The position numbers were made by a program, and so were the translations under genes. A stretch of 49,900 nt of DNA from Anaerolineales bacterium. GTDB taxonomy: Bacteria > Chloroflexota > Anaerolineae > Anaerolineales > Villigracilaceae. Of this stretch, positions 7,266 to 16,847 are shown piece by piece. Numbering within the stretch: position 1 is the stretch's first letter; every line of letters starts with the position of its first letter. The DNA is taken from NCBI GenBank assembly GCA_024710905.1, contig JANJTV010000100.1, positions 1 through 49,900 on the forward strand, in the 5' to 3' direction. The notes below the pieces were generated by a model, which worked only from the letters and a program-made list of their open reading frames with translations, did no database searches and had not been told where the DNA came from.

Positions 7266-8816
7266 ATGGCCGAATATAACCAACTTGAAAGAATCCGCCT
7301 GCAAAAGATAGAAGAACTGCGTGCTGAGGGGGTTGAACCCTACCCCACCCGCGCCCATCGCTCCCACACCAGCCAACAGGCCATTGCCGCCCTCGAAGCA
7401 GCCGAGCAAGCCGCTCCCGAAGGGCAGCCGCCTGCCGAAGTACGCGCCACTCTGGCGGGCCGCATCCGTGCTTCCCGACCGATGGGCAAGCTGACGTTCA
7501 CCCACATCGAGGACGGCGAGGGCAAGATTCAGCTTTTCCTGCGCGTCAACGAACTTGGCCAGGAAAACATGGATTTCTTCAACCAGATGTTCGATCTGGG
7601 AGATTTTATCCAGGCCGAGGGGACGATGATCCGCACCAAGACCGGTGAGGCCACCTTGCTGGTAAACGAGTTTAAAATGCTGGCCAAGGCCGTCAGCCCG
7701 CTGCCTGCCGCTAAGGACGAAACCCTGGAAGACGGCACCGTGGTGCGTCATGCCGCGCTGGAAGACCCAGAACTACGCGCCCGTCAGCGTTATGCCGACC
7801 TGGCTGTCAACCCGCATTTCCGCGATACTTTTCGAAAACGGGCTGCCATCATCAAGGCCCTGCGCAACTTCCTCGACGATAACGGATTCCTGGAAGTTGA
7901 AACACCCATCCTGCAGCCGTTATACGGCGGGGCAGCGGCCCGCCCGTTCGTTACCCATCACAACGAACTGGAGCAGGACATGTACCTGCGCATCTCCTTT
8001 GAGCTGTATCTCAAACGCTTACTGGTTGGCAACCTGGAACGCGTCTATGAGATTGGCCGCGACTTTCGTAACGAAGGCGTTTCCTTCAAACACAATCCTG
8101 AATTCACCCAGCTTGAGTTTTATGCGGCCTATTTCGATTATCTCAAGGTCATGGAACTGACCGAGAACATGGTTGCGTACGTCTGTGACACGGTTTTTGG
8201 CACCCGCAAGTTCATCTTTGAAAAAGAGCCCGGCAAAGCCTACGATATTGATTTCTCCACCCCGTGGAAGCGCCTGGAAATGCGCCAGGGCATCCTTGAA
8301 ACCAGCGGCGTGGACATTGCCGCGCACACCAGCGCCGAAGACCTGTTCAAAGCCATTGTGGCCAAACACCCCAACAAAAGCCCCGACCCAAAAGCCACGC
8401 GCGGCAAGCTGATCGATTTCCTGCTCGGCGAATTCCTCGAACCAACCCTGATCCAGCCGACCTTCCTATATAACTACCCACGCGATATCTCGCCGCTGGC
8501 AAAATCCATCCCCGGTGATCCTCTCACGGTGGAGCGTTTTGAAGGCTACGTAGCCGGTTTCGAGTTGTGCAACGCCTTCACCGAGTTAAACGACCCGCTC
8601 GACCAGGAACAGCGTTTCATCGACATGGGCCGCGACTATGATGCCGACGACGAGGAACAGCACCCGCTGGACGAAGATTACCTGCGTGCCATGCGTTACG
8701 GCATGCCCCCCAACGGCGGCTTTGGCATGGGTGTAGACCGGCTGACCATGTTGCTGACCAACAACCGCTCCATCCGTGAGGTCTTGCTCTTCCCGGCCCT
8801 GCGTAAAGAAGAATAA
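7266..8816 (+). CDS. lysS: Lysyl-tRNA synthetase, class II
   Basis: A 516-residue class II lysyl-tRNA synthetase that charges tRNA-Lys in the cytoplasm. It has an N-terminal OB-fold anticodon-binding domain (about residues 55-165) and a catalytic domain. The catalytic domain shows motif 2 (FRNEGVSFKHNPEFTQLEFY) and motif 3 (GFGMGVDRLTMLLT). The usual PYGGAA-type stretch reads LYGGAAARPFVTHHN. The ATG at 7266 has AAAAAGGATAG about 6 nt upstream; an in-frame extension to a TTG at 7203 would run into the greA terminator. The gene ends 5 nt before a strong hairpin terminator, so it is a single-gene unit. Confidence 0.96.
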   Translation: MAEYNQLERIRLQKIEELRAEGVEPYPTRAHRSHTSQQAIAALEAAEQAAPEGQPPAEVRATLAGRIRASRPMGKLTFTHIEDGEGKIQLFLRVNELGQENMDFFNQMFDLGDFIQAEGTMIRTKTGEATLLVNEFKMLAKAVSPLPAAKDETLEDGTVVRHAALEDPELRARQRYADLAVNPHFRDTFRKRAAIIKALRNFLDDNGFLEVETPILQPLYGGAAARPFVTHHNELEQDMYLRISFELYLKRLLVGNLERVYEIGRDFRNEGVSFKHNPEFTQLEFYAAYFDYLKVMELTENMVAYVCDTVFGTRKFIFEKEPGKAYDIDFSTPWKRLEMRQGILETSGVDIAAHTSAEDLFKAIVAKHPNKSPDPKATRGKLIDFLLGEFLEPTLIQPTFLYNYPRDISPLAKSIPGDPLTVERFEGYVAGFELCNAFTELNDPLDQEQRFIDMGRDYDADDEEQHPLDEDYLRAMRYGMPPNGGFGMGVDRLTMLLTNNRSIREVLLFPALRKEE

Positions 8817-8821
8817 ATCCT

Positions 8822-8853
8822 AACTGGCGCAGTTTTCACTGCGCCAGTTTTTT
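8822..8853 (+). terminator. Rho-independent terminator after lysS
   Basis: AACTGGCGCAG (8822-8832) and CTGCGCCAGTT (8839-8849) form a perfect 11-bp stem with a TTTTCA loop, followed by T residues to 8853. Confidence 0.93.
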
Positions 8854-8867
8854 CATCCAAGGAAACC

Positions 8868-9752
8868 ATGCCAGATTTCCCCTTCATGCAGGTGGATGCT
8901 TTCACCAACACCGGGCTGGGCGGTAACCCTTGTGCAGTGCTGTTTGACTGCCCAGACCTGCCCGATGAGACCTACCTCGCCATTGCCCGCGAAATGAACC
9001 TGAGCGAAACCGCCTTCGTCTGGCAAAAACCAGACGGCCATTTCCGCGCCCGTTACTTCACCCCCGCCGAAGAAATCCCACTCGCAGGGCATCCCACCAT
9101 TGCCACCATCTTTGCCCTCCTGCATGCTGACCGCCTGCCCACATCGGACTACCAGAAAATTCCCCTTGAACTGCGCGACGGCCCGGTGGAGGTGGAGATT
9201 TTCTGCAATCAGAGCCAGGTACAGCGGATTGTCATGACCCAGCGCAAGCCCCAATTTTTACGGAAGTATGACCCTGTCGAGGTACTGCCTGCTTTTGGAT
9301 TAACCCCCTCAGATGGGCTACCCGGAAGCGTGATCCAGACCGTCAGCACCGGCACCCCCCAGATCATGATCCCGTTAAAAGACCATGCCACTCTGCGCCG
9401 CGCCCGGCTGAATGTGGAAGCCTACACCCGCCTACGCGAACATGGCGATTTCTTCAGCCCGCACCTGTTTTGCCTGGGCGGCGTGGAGCAAGGCCAGACC
9501 TTCGCCCGCCATTTTGGCGTCCCGCCGGACACGATGGAAGATCCCTTTACCGGTTCCGCCACCGGCGGTATGGCCGCCTACCTGTGGCATTACGGCCTGC
9601 TTGAAACGCCCGCCTTCCTCGCCGAACAGGGGCACTGGATGCAGCGCCCCGGCCTGGGTTACGTCGAAGTGTTGGGTCCGCGTGAGGACATCCAGGCCGT
9701 GAAAGTGGGCGGTAATGCAGTTGTTGTACTGACCGGGACATTTATGCTATAG
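8868..9752 (+). CDS. PhzF family isomerase/epimerase-like protein
   Basis: A 294-residue PhzF protein with the two-lobe diaminopimelate-epimerase-like fold. The family glutamate is E47 in NLSETAFV, and AGHPTIAT and DPFTGSATGGMAAYL are the expected signature stretches. PhzF itself isomerises an intermediate of phenazine synthesis, but most members sit outside phenazine clusters and have unknown substrates; no phenazine gene is near. The ribosome site AAGGAAA lies just before the ATG. It is probably a single-gene unit between the lysS terminator and the promoter at 9760. Confidence 0.9.
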   Translation: MPDFPFMQVDAFTNTGLGGNPCAVLFDCPDLPDETYLAIAREMNLSETAFVWQKPDGHFRARYFTPAEEIPLAGHPTIATIFALLHADRLPTSDYQKIPLELRDGPVEVEIFCNQSQVQRIVMTQRKPQFLRKYDPVEVLPAFGLTPSDGLPGSVIQTVSTGTPQIMIPLKDHATLRRARLNVEAYTRLREHGDFFSPHLFCLGGVEQGQTFARHFGVPPDTMEDPFTGSATGGMAAYLWHYGLLETPAFLAEQGHWMQRPGLGYVEVLGPREDIQAVKVGGNAVVVLTGTFML

Positions 9753-9759
9753 CATGGTG

Positions 9760-9787
9760 TTGCTTTTCAACGAAAATTGCCTACAAT
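9760..9787 (+). promoter_or_regulatory. Sigma-70-type promoter for the zinc-ribbon/NHL gene
   Basis: TTGCTT (9760-9765) and TACAAT (9782-9787) are separated by 16 bp. The ATG at 9823 follows a leader with a strong ribosome site (AAGGAGAAGGAG), so this message has a normal leader. Confidence 0.65.
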
Positions 9788-9822
9788 AGAGTTGTTGCAT
9801 CAAGGAGAAGGAGAGAGAAACC

Positions 9823-11232
9823 ATGGCCCAGACCTTTAATTGCCCCAACTGCGGTGCGCCGCTGGACTACAAAGGCAGCGACCCGATTATCCGCTGCCCG
9901 TATTGCAGCGGCTCGGTGATCGTGCCGGACAACCTGCGCGCCAAGCCCAGTTTTTCAAAGACCCCCAGCAATTTCACGCTTTCCGGCGCAGGTGACCTGT
10001 CGAGCCTGCTCGACCAGGCCCGCCAGCTCAAGGATGTTAAAGACTTGGCTGAGTCAGGCGACCTGGAAAATGCCGAGATACGCTACATGGAAATCACCGG
10101 CGCGGATGCAGATTCGGCCAGAGTAGCGGTACAACGGCTTGCAGCAGGTCAGCCCATTACCCTCGCCGGTGGGATGACCGCCGATGCGGTGCGCGCGCGT
10201 GTGCAGGCTGTATCCATGCCGCAAATCAATATCAGCACCGAGGCCGTGCAGACGGCCGGCAAAATTGGCTGGTGGATGGGTTGCTTCATCGTCTTCCTTG
10301 TATTGACCATCCTGGCTTCGGTGCTCATCCCGGTCGGGTTGATGCTGGCAGGCACCTTTGGGGAACTCAATAACGCGGGCATCACCCTGGAAGATTTGCC
10401 CATTGAAAACCCGCTGCCTGGTTTTGCCAGCCAGGAACTGGCTTTTGGCGGCGAAGGGAATGGCCCCGGCCTGTTTGACGATGGCCGTTTCGTGGTTGTT
10501 CATCCTTCGGGCAGTCCCATTTATGCTGCAGAATTTGGAACCGGGCGCATTCAATCGTTCGATGCAACCGGCGCGTTTATCACCCAGTGGATTATTCCTG
10601 AAGGGGTTTCCGACCCGTACATCTCAGACCTGGATGTAGACCGCCAAGGGAATGTGTATGTGGTTGTTTTTGGTGAAATCCAAAAATTTAGTCCAACCGG
10701 GGAGTTGCTGCAAATCATTCCCAGGCCAGACTCGCTGATGTATTTTGACAGCCTGGCCCTGCTGCCGGATGGCCGCATGGTGGCGATTTCGCGCGGCGAA
10801 GACCTGGTGTTCCTTTCGGCCAGCGGTGAGGTCACCAACCACTTGGAGAAGGTTGTTTCCAGTGTCAGCGGCGACTCTGAGTTGAGTGGCCAGGTGGCTG
10901 TGGACGGCCTAGGCAATATTTATATCCTTGGATCATTCAACAATGCCGTGTTCATTTATGATGCGGATGGCAGGTACCAAAACCGTTTTGGCAGTGATGG
11001 CGACCAGCCTGGCGAGTTCCGCGGTACCGGTGGGCTGGCAGTGGATGGCAGAGGATACATTTATGTTTCCGATACTGATGGCGTGAACGTGTTCGATAAA
11101 AATGGCCGCTATATTGATGTCTTTCGCGTGTCGTACTACGCTCACAGCATTGCCGTCGATGACAAGGGCTATGTCTATGTCATGACCAATCAGCAAATGG
11201 TGGAAATATATTCGATTAATTTCCCTGAATAA
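9823..11232 (+). CDS. Zinc-ribbon membrane protein with NHL-type beta-propeller
   Basis: A 469-residue protein with three parts. The N-terminal zinc ribbon has CPNC (C7, C10) and CPYC (C25, C28). A helical region of about 100 residues leads to one membrane segment near residues 146-185. The C-terminal half (about 195-469) has NHL-like repeats, seen as recurring units such as VDRQGNVYVV, VDGLGNIYILG, VDGRGYIYVSD and VDDKGYVYVM, which should fold into a beta-propeller. If the zinc ribbon is cytoplasmic, the propeller is outside. The function is unknown. It has its own promoter and terminator. Confidence 0.82.
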   Translation: MAQTFNCPNCGAPLDYKGSDPIIRCPYCSGSVIVPDNLRAKPSFSKTPSNFTLSGAGDLSSLLDQARQLKDVKDLAESGDLENAEIRYMEITGADADSARVAVQRLAAGQPITLAGGMTADAVRARVQAVSMPQINISTEAVQTAGKIGWWMGCFIVFLVLTILASVLIPVGLMLAGTFGELNNAGITLEDLPIENPLPGFASQELAFGGEGNGPGLFDDGRFVVVHPSGSPIYAAEFGTGRIQSFDATGAFITQWIIPEGVSDPYISDLDVDRQGNVYVVVFGEIQKFSPTGELLQIIPRPDSLMYFDSLALLPDGRMVAISRGEDLVFLSASGEVTNHLEKVVSSVSGDSELSGQVAVDGLGNIYILGSFNNAVFIYDADGRYQNRFGSDGDQPGEFRGTGGLAVDGRGYIYVSDTDGVNVFDKNGRYIDVFRVSYYAHSIAVDDKGYVYVMTNQQMVEIYSINFPE

Positions 11233-11237
11233 ATTGT

Positions 11238-11266
11238 AAAAGGCGGGCCATTGGCTCGCCTTTTTT
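11238..11266 (+). terminator. Rho-independent terminator
   Basis: GGCGGGCC (11242-11249) pairs with GGCTCGCC (11253-11260) with one wobble and an ATT loop. It is flanked by A and T runs, with T at 11261-11266. It ends the zinc-ribbon/NHL gene. Confidence 0.9.
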
Positions 11267-11291
11267 ATTCACACTCAACAAGGAGAGCTGT

Positions 11292-13304
11292 ATGCCCGCA
11301 CCAAAGAAACGCCTGATCAGCGCTGAAGACCTGTACGAGTTCCAGATCATCTCCGGCCCGCAAATCTCGCCGGATGGCCGCCATGTGGCCTACCGCCAGC
11401 AATGGGTGGAAAAAAAGACCGAAAAGAAGTTCGCCAACCTGTGGGTGGTGCCCACCGGCGGCGGGGAGCCAAAACAATTCACCCGCGGCAACCATAACGA
11501 CAGCCAGCCCACCTGGTCGCCGGATGGCAAAACCATTGCTTTCCTTTCCAATCGTGGCGACGCTGACAAACAATCCCAGATCTACCTGATTCCCTTTGAT
11601 GGCGGTGAGGCTTACCCGCTCAGCCAGATTGACGGCGAGATTTTCTCCATGGAATGGTCGCCGGATGGCCGCAAATTGCTCTGTGCGGTGCGTAAATTGG
11701 ACCCTGAAGCACTGGAACGCCAGAAAGACGAACAAAAGAAAAAACTCGGCGTGGTGGCCCGTCACTACGACCGCATGTTTTATAAATTGGATGGCTACGG
11801 CTACCTTCCGCGCGAACGCACCCATCTCTGGGTGGTGGATGCCCGCAGTGGCAAGGCCCGCCAGCTGACCGATCACGCCGTCTGGGATGAAGCCCAGCCT
11901 GCCTATTCACCGGATGGCAGCCAGATTGTTTTTGTCTCAAACCGCAGCAAAGACCCGGACATGTTCCCTGACCGCGATGACCTGTTTATTATGCCCGCCG
12001 CCGGGGGAGAGCCGCGGAAACTGAATGCCCCGCTTGGGCCAAAATCCTACCCGTCCTGGTCGCCGGATGGCCGCCAGGTGGCCTATTTTGGTCATGAGGG
12101 CGAAGGTGAGTGGTACCGCAACGACAGCCTGTGGGTCGTGCCTGCCGAAGGCGGTAAGGCACGCGACGTGCTGGCAGGCAAGGACATTCACTGCGGCGCA
12201 GACTGCATTGCCGATGTCAACGCCGTGGAGACCAATGCCCCGGTCTGGTCCAACGATGGCCATTTCATCTACTTCCAGGCGGGCTGGCACGGCTCCAGCC
12301 TGCTCAAAAAGGTGGAAGTTACCACTGGCGAAGTGACCGACGTGGTGGGTGAAGGCGGCGCAGTCGGCATGTTTTCGCTGGATGCATCCCAGACGAAGGT
12401 GGCCTACTTCTTCGGGCAGATGCATGACCCTGGCCAGGTTCACCTGCGCGAATTGAACAACGGGCAGGCCACCCGTCACCTGACTCATGTCAACCGGGAG
12501 TTGTTCGACGCCCTGGCCCTCTCCAATGTGGAAGAAGTCTGGTTCAAAGGCCCGGATGGCAACGACCTGCAGGGGTGGATCATGTTCCCGCCCGACTTTG
12601 ACCCGAAAAAGAAATACCCGTCGATCCTTGAAATTCACGGTGGGCCGCAAACTCAGTATGGCAAGTTCTTCATGCACGAATTCAATTACTTTGCCGCACG
12701 CGGATATGTGGTCTACTTTTGCAACCCGCGCGGCGGACGTGGCTATGGCGAAGAAGCCACCAAATCCATCTGGGGCGCATGGGGAACAACGGATTACGCC
12801 GACCTGATGGCCTTTGCTGACCTGGTGGAGAAAAAGCCCTACATCGACAAAAAACGCATGGGCGTGACTGGCGGTTCGTATGGCGGCTACATGACCCTGT
12901 GGATCGTTGGCCACACCCAGCGTTTTAATGCGGCTGTCACCCAGCGCTGTGTGAGTAATTTTGTTTCCATGTGGGGCTCGAGTGACTTCAACTGGATCTT
13001 CCAGCTGCCCGCCGGGGCGCAGGAACCCTTCCGGGACCTGCAAAAGCACTGGGACCGCTCCCCGATTGCCTACATTGGGAATTGCAAAACGCCCACCAAA
13101 GTCATCCACTCCGAAGCCGATCACCGCTGCCCGATCGAACAGGGAGAACAGGTCTTTGTCTCGCTCAAGCGCCTGGGCGTGGATACCGAGTTTGTTCGCT
13201 TCCCCGACTCGCCGCATGGCTTGTCCCGTGTGGGCCGCACTGACCGCCGCATTGTGCGCCTGAATCACATTGTGGGCTGGATGGATAAATACCTGCTCCA
13301 ATAA
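11292..13304 (+). CDS. S9 family prolyl oligopeptidase-type peptidase
   Basis: A 670-residue serine peptidase of the S9 (acylaminoacyl peptidase/DPP-IV) type. The N-terminal part (about 1-400) is a TolB-like beta-propeller with repeated SPDGR/SPDGK motifs (for example ISPDGRHVAY, WSPDGKTIAF, WSPDGRKLL). The alpha/beta hydrolase part carries the triad: S529 in GGSYGG, D610 in SEADHRCP and H642 in SPHGLSR. No signal peptide is seen, so it probably acts in the cytoplasm on short peptides. The ribosome site AAGGAGAG precedes the ATG. The gene converges on ftsZ, with the division-operon terminator between them. Confidence 0.94.
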   Translation: MPAPKKRLISAEDLYEFQIISGPQISPDGRHVAYRQQWVEKKTEKKFANLWVVPTGGGEPKQFTRGNHNDSQPTWSPDGKTIAFLSNRGDADKQSQIYLIPFDGGEAYPLSQIDGEIFSMEWSPDGRKLLCAVRKLDPEALERQKDEQKKKLGVVARHYDRMFYKLDGYGYLPRERTHLWVVDARSGKARQLTDHAVWDEAQPAYSPDGSQIVFVSNRSKDPDMFPDRDDLFIMPAAGGEPRKLNAPLGPKSYPSWSPDGRQVAYFGHEGEGEWYRNDSLWVVPAEGGKARDVLAGKDIHCGADCIADVNAVETNAPVWSNDGHFIYFQAGWHGSSLLKKVEVTTGEVTDVVGEGGAVGMFSLDASQTKVAYFFGQMHDPGQVHLRELNNGQATRHLTHVNRELFDALALSNVEEVWFKGPDGNDLQGWIMFPPDFDPKKKYPSILEIHGGPQTQYGKFFMHEFNYFAARGYVVYFCNPRGGRGYGEEATKSIWGAWGTTDYADLMAFADLVEKKPYIDKKRMGVTGGSYGGYMTLWIVGHTQRFNAAVTQRCVSNFVSMWGSSDFNWIFQLPAGAQEPFRDLQKHWDRSPIAYIGNCKTPTKVIHSEADHRCPIEQGEQVFVSLKRLGVDTEFVRFPDSPHGLSRVGRTDRRIVRLNHIVGWMDKYLLQ

Positions 13305-13320
13305 TGCAGTAAACAACCCA

Positions 13321-13358
13321 AATAAAAATCGTCCCCGTGAAATCTCACGGGGACGATT
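13321..13358 (-). terminator. Terminator of the division/cell-wall operon
   Basis: A perfect 14-bp stem (13327-13340 with 13345-13358, loop AATC) is followed on the minus strand by T residues down to 13321. It lies 9 nt beyond the ftsZ stop. The plus-strand side lacks a T run, so it works best for the minus-strand operon. Confidence 0.88.
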
Positions 13359-13367
13359 GCATTTCAT

Positions 13368-14555
13368 TTAGCGCCGGTTGCGTAGGAAGGTCGGGATATC
13401 CAGGTCTTCCTGGTAGGTGTTCTGCGGCTTGAACTCCGGTGTGGCCGGGTTTTGGCCTTGCTGCTGGGCGGGGGCATTGTTGCTGCTCCCGGCAGCGCCA
13501 ACACTGACTTCCACCGGGCGCTGGGCAGGCTGCATGGCCGGGCGCTGGTTTTCGGCGGCGCGTGGGGCGGCGGCAGGGCGTTCCAGAGTGCGGCGCGGCA
13601 GGCCGCTGCGTTCGAAGCCGGTGGCAATCACCGTAATGCGGATGTCATCGCCCATGTCGGGGTCGATTACCGCACCGAAGATCATGTTGACATCTGGGTG
13701 GGCGGTTTCGCGGATGATGGCCGCCGCCTGGTTGACCTCGAACAGGGTCATATTTGGGCCGCCGGTTACGTTGAACAATACACCGCGTGCGCCGTCAATG
13801 GTGATGTCCAGCAGCTGGCTGGAGATGGCCTGTTCGGCGGCATTACGGGCGCGTTCATCGCCGCTGGCGCGGCCAACCGCCATCAGGGCGGCGCCGCCTT
13901 CAGACATGATCGTCTTGACGTCGGCGAAGTCCAGGTTAATCAGGCCGGGGACGGTAATCAGCTCGGAAATACCCTGGATACCCTGGCGCAGTACATCGTC
14001 GGCCAGCCGGAAGGAATCTTGCAGGCTGGCGCGCTTGTCGGCCAGTTGCAACAGTCGGTCATTGGGGATGGCGATTAGGGTGTCGGCGTGTTCCTTGAAC
14101 GAATCTAGGCCGGTTTCGGCAGATTGCATGCGGCGCGAGCCTTCAAAAGTGAAGGGGCGGGTTACCACGCCAATGGTCAGTGCGCCACATTCCTTGGCGA
14201 TCTGTGCCACGATGGGGGCTGCGCCTGTACCGGTGCCGCCGCCCATGCCTGCTGTGACAAAGACCATGTCGCTGCCCTTGAGGATGGCATACAGCGCTTC
14301 AGAGGATTCCTCGGCGGATTTGCGGCCGATTTCAGGGTTGCCGCCCGCGCCCAGCCCGCGGGTCAGTTTTTCACCGATTCGCACCCGGTTGGGGGCTTTG
14401 GAAAGCAGCAGGGCCTGCGCATCCGTGTTAACGGTTACGAATTCGACACCCTGGATGCCTTCGTCGATCATGCGATTGACGGCATTGCATCCGCCGCCGC
14501 CGACGCCGACGACTTTGATGCGGGCAAAGGTTTCTGCAGATTTGTTGATGTTCAT
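13368..14555 (-). CDS. ftsZ: Cell division protein FtsZ
   Basis: A 395-residue tubulin-like GTPase that polymerises into the division ring. The GTP-binding loop [10 protein letters not shown] is present, along with the N-terminal [12 protein letters not shown], the RPFTFEG stretch, and a variable linker (about 320-380) rich in Ala, Pro and Gln. The conserved C-terminal peptide [11 protein letters not shown] would bind FtsA. The ATG at 14555 is preceded by GGAGGAG at about 5 nt; the in-frame TTG at 14567 has no ribosome site of its own. It is the last gene of the operon, 52 nt after ftsA. Confidence 0.97.
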   Translation of the reverse strand: MNINKSAETFARIKVVGVGGGGCNAVNRMIDEGIQGVEFVTVNTDAQALLLSKAPNRVRIGEKLTRGLGAGGNPEIGRKSAEESSEALYAILKGSDMVFVTAGMGGGTGTGAAPIVAQIAKECGALTIGVVTRPFTFEGSRRMQSAETGLDSFKEHADTLIAIPNDRLLQLADKRASLQDSFRLADDVLRQGIQGISELITVPGLINLDFADVKTIMSEGGAALMAVGRASGDERARNAAEQAISSQLLDITIDGARGVLFNVTGGPNMTLFEVNQAAAIIRETAHPDVNMIFGAVIDPDMGDDIRITVIATGFERSGLPRRTLERPAAAPRAAENQRPAMQPAQRPVEVSVGAAGSSNNAPAQQQGQNPATPEFKPQNTYQEDLDIPTFLRNRR

Positions 14556-14607
14556 GGTCTCCTCCAATAATGACGTTCAGATGGGTGTCTGGCGGGTCGC
14601 CAGCGGT

Positions 14608-15849
14608 TTACGGTAGCAGGCGTTTGAGCAAATTTTTGACGGTGTTCCAATTTTCGCTCTCTCCTTTCGGCCTGCGCGGCGGATTTTTCCGCTGGCCCGG
14701 TGAAGTCGGGAAACTCTGCATGGCGGCTGCCCAGTGCAGCAGCCCCACGCTAGTGGAATAAGCCGGTGAGTTCAATTGGTCAGCCAGGCCGACCAACTTA
14801 TCGGGTTGGGCGGTGCGCACGGGCATCCCCAGCACCCGGCTGGCCAATCCGCGGATGCCCGGCAGCAGGCTGGTGCCGCCTGTCAGGACCATCCCGGCGG
14901 GCAGCAGGCCGTCGTAGCCGGAGCGTTTAATCTCCTGCCAGGCCAGGTCGAAGATTTCTTCCACACGGGCTTCGACAATATGCACCAGATCCTGGCGGCC
15001 AATACGAACCGGCGTTTGCTCGCCGAAGGGCATCACATTAAAGGTTTCTTCCAGGCCCACCTCGCTGCGGATGGCGTGCCCGTGTTCTTTCTTGACCTGC
15101 TCGGCCTGTTCAATCGGCAGGCGTAGGCCATGGGCAATATCGGCAGTCAGGTGATTGCCACCAACGGCCAGCACCATGGTGTGCCAGACATCGCCGTTGA
15201 CGTATATTGCCAGGTCGGTGGTGCCGCCGCCAATGTCACAGACTACTACGCCCATCTGGCGCTCTGTTTCGGTCAGCACCACTTCCGCGGAGGCCAGCGG
15301 GTTGAGCACGAACTGGGCAGTCTCCACCCCGGCGGTGGCTACAGCCTGACGGATGTTCTCCACGGTGGCGGTTGCGGCGGTAATGACGTGGGCTTCCACT
15401 TCCAGGCGGTAGCCGTGCATGCCAATCGGCTGGTGGATGCCGTCCTCGCCGTCCAGGCTGAAACCGCGCTGGATGATGTGGATGACTTCGCGGTTGTGGG
15501 GAATGGCCACAGTGCGGGCCGCCTCCATGGCGCGTTCGACATCGATTTCATCCACAGTTTCGCCGGTCACGCCAATAACGCCGCGGCTGTTAATTGAGGA
15601 AACATGCGCCCCGGCCAGGCTGACCAGCCCCGATTCGATCTTCAACCCGGAAGTCTGTTCCGCTTTGGCGACCGAGCGGGCAATGGACTGTGAAGCTGCC
15701 GCCAGGTCTACAATCACGCCCTTACGGATGCCTTCAGATGGTTCAATGCCCGCACCCATGATGCGTAGCGAGTCATCCTGCTCGACCCGCGCAACCAGGG
15801 TGCAGATTTTGGTCGTTCCTACGTCAATGCCAACAACAATATCGTCCAT
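14608..15849 (-). CDS. ftsA: Cell division protein FtsA
   Basis: A 413-residue actin-like ATPase that tethers FtsZ to the membrane. The ATP-binding motifs are GIDVGTTKICTLV near the N-terminus, CDIGGGTTDLAIY, and LTGGTSLLPGI. The SHS2/1C region (about 80-165) is of normal length. The end, WNTVKNLLKRLLP, is an amphipathic helix suited to membrane attachment. It begins 5 nt after ftsQ ends. The ribosome site is weak, so coupling to ftsQ translation is likely. Confidence 0.96.
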   Translation of the reverse strand: MDDIVVGIDVGTTKICTLVARVEQDDSLRIMGAGIEPSEGIRKGVIVDLAAASQSIARSVAKAEQTSGLKIESGLVSLAGAHVSSINSRGVIGVTGETVDEIDVERAMEAARTVAIPHNREVIHIIQRGFSLDGEDGIHQPIGMHGYRLEVEAHVITAATATVENIRQAVATAGVETAQFVLNPLASAEVVLTETERQMGVVVCDIGGGTTDLAIYVNGDVWHTMVLAVGGNHLTADIAHGLRLPIEQAEQVKKEHGHAIRSEVGLEETFNVMPFGEQTPVRIGRQDLVHIVEARVEEIFDLAWQEIKRSGYDGLLPAGMVLTGGTSLLPGIRGLASRVLGMPVRTAQPDKLVGLADQLNSPAYSTSVGLLHWAAAMQSFPTSPGQRKNPPRRPKGESENWNTVKNLLKRLLP

Positions 15850-15854
15850 AGCCG

Positions 15855-16847
15855 TTATTTCTCTCGGTAAAACGGAGCATCCGGGTACTCAACACTAATC
15901 AGGCTTGGCCGGATGCCGCGTTTGTTCAGTGTTTCCACCATGCTCTGGTAGACCTGCAATTTCAGCGTTACCTGGCCATTGGTCTGGCCAAAGAAAGCCT
16001 GCCAGCCGCGTGGGTCGCTCCAGCCCAGCCCGTAAGTCGGGTCATAGATTAGGGTTGCGCCCTGCGGGACGTACGGCGCGAGCGTGCTGATGGATTGGGC
16101 CAGTTCCTTTGTCAGGAAGGGACGCGCGCCGATGGTCTGGGTGACGTCTAGGGTGGGAGCCGGGGGAACGCCCTCCGCCGACACATTTACCAGTCCATCC
16201 ACGATTCCACGCGGGGGGAAGGCAAATCCCTTTGCATCCACCCAGACCAACTGGTTGTTCTGCTGCCAGGCAATGACGGGCTGGCGCTCGACAACCGTGA
16301 TGGTGACCTGGGCGGGAAGGTCCACGCTGATGGACACCGTCTCAATATCCGGATAGGCGGTCAGCACATTGTATTCTATCTGCAGCGGGTTGAGGAGGGC
16401 TGAAGGCCCGCCAATCCCTGCGATCAGGCCAGTAATCTCCTGGCTGGAGATGCGGCCGTTGCCCTGAACCTGCACCTGGCGCACCAAGAAGATGTCGGCA
16501 GCCAGCAGGGCATACAGACCGGCGGCGCAGGCCAGCAGCACCAGGAAAGAAATCCAGCGCGGACCAAAAGAAGGGCGAGGGATGCTCGGCGCTTGGATCT
16601 GCCACCCGCCAGCGCGGTTCATGCTGCCAGCCCGGCTGCTGTAGTTGGGGCTACTCATTGCAATATCGTAGCGGCTGCTAAAGCGGCTGCGGGCCGTACG
16701 TGGTGTGCCAATGGCCGCAGCCGGGGCGGCAGGTTTGTGCTCCGGTCGTTTGCGCTGCGTGGTGACCACAGACCGCCGTTTCTGTTCTTCTTCTCGGCGG
16801 CGGCGGATCTCTTCAGCGCGGGATTTGTTATCGCGCTCGCGGTTCAT
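15855..16847 (-). CDS. ftsQ: Cell division protein FtsQ/DivIB
   Basis: A 330-residue bitopic division protein. An unusually long cytoplasmic N-terminus of about 95 residues is very rich in Arg, Glu and Lys in its first third. It is followed by one membrane segment (about 98-120), a POTRA domain starting at VRQVQVQGNGRISSQEI, and the beta domain with VERQPVIAW and WVDAKGFAF. FtsQ scaffolds FtsL and other septal proteins outside the membrane. The ATG overlaps the ddl stop in ATGA (16847-16844). Confidence 0.92.
   Translation of the reverse strand: MNRERDNKSRAEEIRRRREEEQKRRSVVTTQRKRPEHKPAAPAAAIGTPRTARSRFSSRYDIAMSSPNYSSRAGSMNRAGGWQIQAPSIPRPSFGPRWISFLVLLACAAGLYALLAADIFLVRQVQVQGNGRISSQEITGLIAGIGGPSALLNPLQIEYNVLTAYPDIETVSISVDLPAQVTITVVERQPVIAWQQNNQLVWVDAKGFAFPPRGIVDGLVNVSAEGVPPAPTLDVTQTIGARPFLTKELAQSISTLAPYVPQGATLIYDPTYGLGWSDPRGWQAFFGQTNGQVTLKLQVYQSMVETLNKRGIRPSLISVEYPDAPFYREK

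Noticed and set aside
8868..9752. Phenazine biosynthesis cluster suggested by the PhzF protein
   Set aside because: No other phz gene is nearby, and isolated PhzF-family proteins are common in bacteria that make no phenazines.
11937..13367. A 476-codon open frame on the minus strand opposite the S9 peptidase gene
   Set aside because: The peptidase on the plus strand has a full catalytic triad and propeller repeats. The opposite frame is His-, Val- and Gly-rich without motifs and arises from third-position GC bias.
13417..14616. A 399-codon plus-strand frame opposite ftsZ
   Set aside because: FtsZ is certain on the minus strand. The opposite frame is rich in Ser, Arg and Pro and has no recognisable domain.
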